64,000 bases of DNA. It comes from VRUE01 sp963702955 (GTDB lineage Bacteria > Actinomycetota > Thermoleophilia > Solirubrobacterales > 70-9). Both the position numbers and the translations under genes were made by a program. The notes under the pieces were generated by a model. That model saw only the letters and a list, made by a program, of their open reading frames with translations, did not search any database and was not told the origin of the DNA. This document shows positions 60,368 through 64,000 of this stretch, one piece after another (the first letter of the stretch is position 1; the number at the start of each line of letters is the position of its first letter). Location of the stretch: NCBI GenBank assembly GCA_963702955.1, contig OY969774.1, forward strand, positions 2,170,001 through 2,234,000, read 5' to 3'.

Positions 60368-63300
60368 ATGGAACGGCATTGGCGTCCAAAAGCACGTCGG
60401 CGAGCGTTCTGGGCGACGACTTGTCTTCGAGCGGCCCTCCTCGCCCTCCTCTCGGTCGCGGCGCTCGCCGGCCCACCTGCCCTCGCCAGGGCCGGCCAGC
60501 CCCCCGGCCCCCGCGCCCTCGCGCACCGCTCTCTCAAAGCGGCCCTCGAACACCACGGCCTTCCGCTTCGCTCCCAGGTGCCGGCCTGGGCCACCCGCCC
60601 CGGGCACCATCCCTATTTCACCCCGACCCCGCGCCAGCTGCACGCCGCAGCGCATGCGCATGAGGAGGGCGAGGGGGCCGAAACCCCGACCGGTCCAGGC
60701 GAAGGCCCCGGAGGCGAGGCCGGGACCAAACCGGGCCCCGGCAACGAGCTCGGCCTGCGCTGCGGAAGCGGCTACTGCCCGGTGCCGCCGCTTCGCTACC
60801 TCGGCGGCGTCGTCCAGCACGAACCGAAGGTCCACGTCGTGTTCTGGGGCTCCAACTGGAACAGCGCCGGCAACACGGCGGCAAAGGCGAAGATCCTCGA
60901 ACTGCTCGAAGTCCTCTCCGGCTCCGCCTATCAGTCGATACTCACCCAGTACTTCGACGCGAGCGGCCGCATCTCGCCCAACGTCAGCGTCAACTCCTTC
61001 GTCGATACGCGCGTCGCAGCGCCCAGCAAAGTGACCTTCTCATCGATGGAACCCGAGATCGGCTACGCCATCGAACAGAAAGGCTGGAAACGCGAAGCCG
61101 ACGCCCAGTTCGTCCTGCTGAGCGCCCCGGGGACGACCTATGAAGCCGGCTTCGGCGAATTCTGCGCCTACCACGACGTGGATGGCCAAGGCGGGATCTA
61201 CGACTTTGTCCCCTGGGCCGGCGATGCGCCCTTCGGCACGACGTCGAACTGCGCCGGCTACTACGGCAAAGGCGACGCGACCAAGGCGACCTCGCTGATG
61301 GCCTCCCACGAGTACTCCGAGAGCGCCACCGACCCGCGCTGGGACACCGCGCCCGGCTGGCAGGACCTCGAAGGCTACGAGCTGGCCGACATGTGCTCTA
61401 CCCCCTATGACGAAATCCCCGGCAAAGGCAGCGCCAAGGTCTACGTGCAGGGCCTCTACGACGACCGCCAGAACGCCTGCTCGTTGGAAGACAAAGCGCC
61501 GCCGCACGTCCTCGCGCTGACCGACAGCCCGAGCGAAGTCACTCGCCACACGGCCCGGATCAACGCGACGGTCAACCCCGAGGGCTCCGCAACCACCTAC
61601 CGCTTCGAATACGGCACCACCGCCTCCTACGGGACCAGCGTGCCGGCCGAAGCCCAAAGCGTCGGCTCGGGCAGCGAAAACGTCGCCGTGCACGCCGATC
61701 TCTCCGGCCTGCAGACCGAACAGCTCTACCACTACCGCGTCCTCGCGACGAACTCCAGCGGCACGACCTACGGCGAAGACCGCACCTTCCTGCCCTCTGT
61801 CTGGACGATCCGCCCGCAGGGCGAACCGACGCGCACGGGGGCCAGCTGGCTAAACGACGTCGATTGCCCGACCCGAGAGGCCTGCGTCGCGGTCGGCCAC
61901 TACTACAACGCCAAAAACCTCGCGCTCGCATACGTGGGCTCCGCCTCCAGCTGGGCCTGGAAAGCCCTCCCCACGCCCAAAGAAGGGAAGCTCACCAACC
62001 TCGAAGGCGTCTCTTGCAGCTCGGCCACAGCCTGCACCGCCGTCGGTCGAGGCGAAGCGTCTGGGAAAGTCGTGCCGACGGCGGCGCGCTGGAACGGCAG
62101 CGAATGGTCGCTGCAGGAAGTGCCCGTGCCCGCCGGGACGACCTACGGGGCCCTCTACAGCGTGTCCTGCCCGTCCGGCGGCGAATGCGTCGCAGTCGGA
62201 ACCTACAAGAACCCCGAAGGCGTCTTCGTCGACTATTCGGCGCGCTGGAGCGGGGGGGCGTGGAGCACGCTGTTGACGCCAAATCCGTCGGCCGGCTATT
62301 CGGAGAGCCTGCTCGAAGACGTCTCTTGTCCGCAAGCGGCTCTGTGCAAGGCCGTGGGTTGGTACAACCCCTCTGGCGGGGGCGCTGCGCAGAAGGTCAT
62401 CATGGCCTGGAACGGCTCGGCCTGGAGTATCCAGTCCGCCGCGAAAAGCGAAGGCTATCTGAAGGGCATCAGCTGCACCTCGGGCGAATTCTGCCTCGCG
62501 GTGGGCGGCTATGGGACTGTCGTGGAACGCTGGAACGGATCGAGTTGGTCCTCGGTGACGACGCCGACCTTGAGCGAAGCCGACGGCGGGTATCTCTCAG
62601 CCGTCTCCTGCCCCACCGCCACCCAGTGCACGACCGTGGGCGGCGCGTTCAGCAAAATCGACGGTCTCTCCTACACCCTCGCCGAGGATTGGAACGGCAG
62701 CTCTTGGGCCCTCAGCGCCACGCCCAGGGAAAGCGAACAGGCCTACAACGAACTGACCGGCGTGTCCTGCCGTGCCGCCTCGCGCTGCAGCGCGGTCGGG
62801 GACTCTCTTGCCGGCGGCGACTGGGAACCGCTGATCGAGACGAGGCCCCTGGCGCCTGCCTATGAAGCGAGCTTCGGCTCCAAAGGCTCGGGCAACGGCC
62901 AGTTCGAAAGCCCCTGGGGAATGGACGTCAACGTCAAGGGAAACGCCTGGGTCGCCGATCGCTACAACAACCGCATCGAGGAGTTCAACGAAAAAGGCGA
63001 ATATCTCTCCCAGATCGGCTCGACCGGCAGCGGCAAAGGCCAGCTCGTCGAACCGCTTGACGTAGCCGTGTCGGCCGCCGGGAATCTCTGGGTCACCGAC
63101 GGCGGCAACAACCGAATCGAGGAGTTCACCCCCCAGGGCGGCTTCATCGAGATGCTCGGCGGCGAAGTGAACAAGACGAAGACCGAAGAAGCCGGTTCCA
63201 CGGAAGCCGAACGGAACCTCTGTCCGGTCGATCCAGCCGACGTGTGCCAGAAAGGGACCCAAGGCGACACGCAGGGGCGTCTCTACGAACCATGGGGAAT

Positions 63301-64000
63301 CGACGAAGCTGCCGACGGCAACCTGTGGGTGGCGAACTCCCGCTATTCCGCCATCAAGGAGATCACCCCCGCCGGGGTGACGCTCAGGTCGGTCGGCAAA
63401 CACGGCGCGGGGAACGCCGAATTCTATGGGCCGCGCGGGCTCGAGATAGACGGCGCGGGCGATGTCTGGGTCGCCGACAGTCAAAACAATCGGGTTCAGG
63501 AGCTCTCCTCGACCGGCGCGTATCTGAGGCAGTTCGGCGGCAAAGGCTCCGGCGACGGCCAGTTCTCCGAACCACAGGCCATTGCGGTGACGCCGTCGGG
63601 AAGCCTGCTGGTTGCCGACAGGTTCAACGGACGCGTCGAGCAGTTTGAATTGAACGGGGAATTCGAGACCCAGCTCGGCACGGAAGGAAGCGGCACCGCG
63701 CAGCTGAAGGAACCACGGGGCCTCGCAGCTGGACCAGGCGGCTCGATCTACATCAGCGACACCTGGAACAACCGCGTCCAGAGGTGGTATGAGCCGGCGC
63801 CACCCACGGCGATATCCGAGCCGCCCACCGAAATCGGCGCCACCTCAGCGCGGCTTGCGGCCGACATCAACCCGGCCGGGCTGGCGACCGCCTACCACTT
63901 CGAATACGACACGACGAAATACGCAAACGGGGAAGCGCCGCACGGCACCCCGGTGCCGGCGAGCGACGTGGCGATCGGGGCGGGCAAGAGCCACGTCGAA
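60368..64000 (+). CDS. Secreted HExxE protein with FnIII, 7-fold Cys propeller and NHL repeats (3' end outside the window)
   Basis: ATG 60368 with GGAGG 4 bp upstream; ATG 60356 is an in-frame alternative. 1211 residues visible and still open at the window end. RR-containing signal peptide, a low-complexity spacer, then a domain opening HVVFWGSNWN with MASHEYSESATDP: H314, E315 and E318 form an HExxE motif as in some putative metallopeptidase or PHI-1-like secreted proteins. One FnIII-like domain follows, then seven C-x4-C repeats (about 495-820), six NHL blades (such as NAWVADRYNNRIEEF) and the start of another FnIII-like domain. Metal binding is inferred, not shown. Confidence 0.8.
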   Translation, partial: MERHWRPKARRRAFWATTCLRAALLALLSVAALAGPPALARAGQPPGPRALAHRSLKAALEHHGLPLRSQVPAWATRPGHHPYFTPTPRQLHAAAHAHEEGEGAETPTGPGEGPGGEAGTKPGPGNELGLRCGSGYCPVPPLRYLGGVVQHEPKVHVVFWGSNWNSAGNTAAKAKILELLEVLSGSAYQSILTQYFDASGRISPNVSVNSFVDTRVAAPSKVTFSSMEPEIGYAIEQKGWKREADAQFVLLSAPGTTYEAGFGEFCAYHDVDGQGGIYDFVPWAGDAPFGTTSNCAGYYGKGDATKATSLMASHEYSESATDPRWDTAPGWQDLEGYELADMCSTPYDEIPGKGSAKVYVQGLYDDRQNACSLEDKAPPHVLALTDSPSEVTRHTARINATVNPEGSATTYRFEYGTTASYGTSVPAEAQSVGSGSENVAVHADLSGLQTEQLYHYRVLATNSSGTTYGEDRTFLPSVWTIRPQGEPTRTGASWLNDVDCPTREACVAVGHYYNAKNLALAYVGSASSWAWKALPTPKEGKLTNLEGVSCSSATACTAVGRGEASGKVVPTAARWNGSEWSLQEVPVPAGTTYGALYSVSCPSGGECVAVGTYKNPEGVFVDYSARWSGGAWSTLLTPNPSAGYSESLLEDVSCPQAALCKAVGWYNPSGGGAAQKVIMAWNGSAWSIQSAAKSEGYLKGISCTSGEFCLAVGGYGTVVERWNGSSWSSVTTPTLSEADGGYLSAVSCPTATQCTTVGGAFSKIDGLSYTLAEDWNGSSWALSATPRESEQAYNELTGVSCRAASRCSAVGDSLAGGDWEPLIETRPLAPAYEASFGSKGSGNGQFESPWGMDVNVKGNAWVADRYNNRIEEFNEKGEYLSQIGSTGSGKGQLVEPLDVAVSAAGNLWVTDGGNNRIEEFTPQGGFIEMLGGEVNKTKTEEAGSTEAERNLCPVDPADVCQKGTQGDTQGRLYEPWGIDEAADGNLWVANSRYSAIKEITPAGVTLRSVGKHGAGNAEFYGPRGLEIDGAGDVWVADSQNNRVQELSSTGAYLRQFGGKGSGDGQFSEPQAIAVTPSGSLLVADRFNGRVEQFELNGEFETQLGTEGSGTAQLKEPRGLAAGPGGSIYISDTWNNRVQRWYEPAPPTAISEPPTEIGATSARLAADINPAGLATAYHFEYDTTKYANGEAPHGTPVPASDVAIGAGKSHVE

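Noticed and set aside
1..64000. tRNA, rRNA, phage or insertion-sequence transposase genes
   Set aside because: None seen in the gaps or coding regions; no integrase or transposase motifs found.

Overview
The window is high-GC DNA (roughly two-thirds G+C) from an actinobacterium, most likely a deep-branching, soil-type Thermoleophilia/Solirubrobacterales relative. I infer this from the many GTG/TTG starts, the very large secreted proteins built from InlB-like repeats, and FnIII-like domains with the NP-x-G...Y-x-FEYG signature. No rRNA or tRNA fixes the taxonomy, so the placement is an inference.

The layout has four parts. (1) 1-13393 is a surface-protein block: the 3' part of a large secreted protein (A), a MazEF-like toxin-antitoxin pair, a gene remnant, an InlB-repeat/PASTA protein (B), a small secreted protein, a PucR-type regulator, and a giant S53-peptidase/beta-propeller protein (C). 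(2) 13472-35753 is a polysaccharide locus. It holds two nucleotide-sugar epimerases, a MraY/WecA-like initiating phosphoglycosyltransferase, an AsnB-type amidotransferase, a Wzc-like co-polymerase/BY-kinase, six glycosyltransferases, a fused ABC exporter, a polytopic membrane protein, a SAM methyltransferase, an O-antigen-ligase-type protein and four sulfotransferases. The predicted product is a sulfated, methylated surface glycan. (3) 35771-37730 is a small toxin-antitoxin island (DUF4258/DUF2283-like pair, Phd/PIN pair, solitary MNT nucleotidyltransferase). A tail-anchored secreted protein, a glycoside-hydrolase-like protein and a small InlB-repeat protein follow. (4) 40948-64000 looks like one very long operon of six secreted proteins. 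It starts behind a TTGACA promoter and a 490-nt structured leader, and includes A', B' and C', paralogues of A, B and C in the same order, then a protein with an HExxE motif, a paired-cysteine propeller and NHL repeats that runs off the window.

The strongest signals are the twofold A-B-C cassette with patches of near-identity (gene conversion), a seven-fold paired-Cys repeat found in exactly seven copies in each of three proteins, a 50-bp stem-loop element present twice with compensatory stem changes, four sulfotransferases in one glycan locus, and a clear GAA-versus-GAG codon split between the secreted proteins and the glycan genes. The secreted proteins carry Lys/His/Arg-rich tails or heads, so an inferred picture is a cell-surface matrix: acidic (sulfated) glycan, basic-tailed adhesin-like proteins that may bind it, and secreted peptidases that process or remodel the layer.
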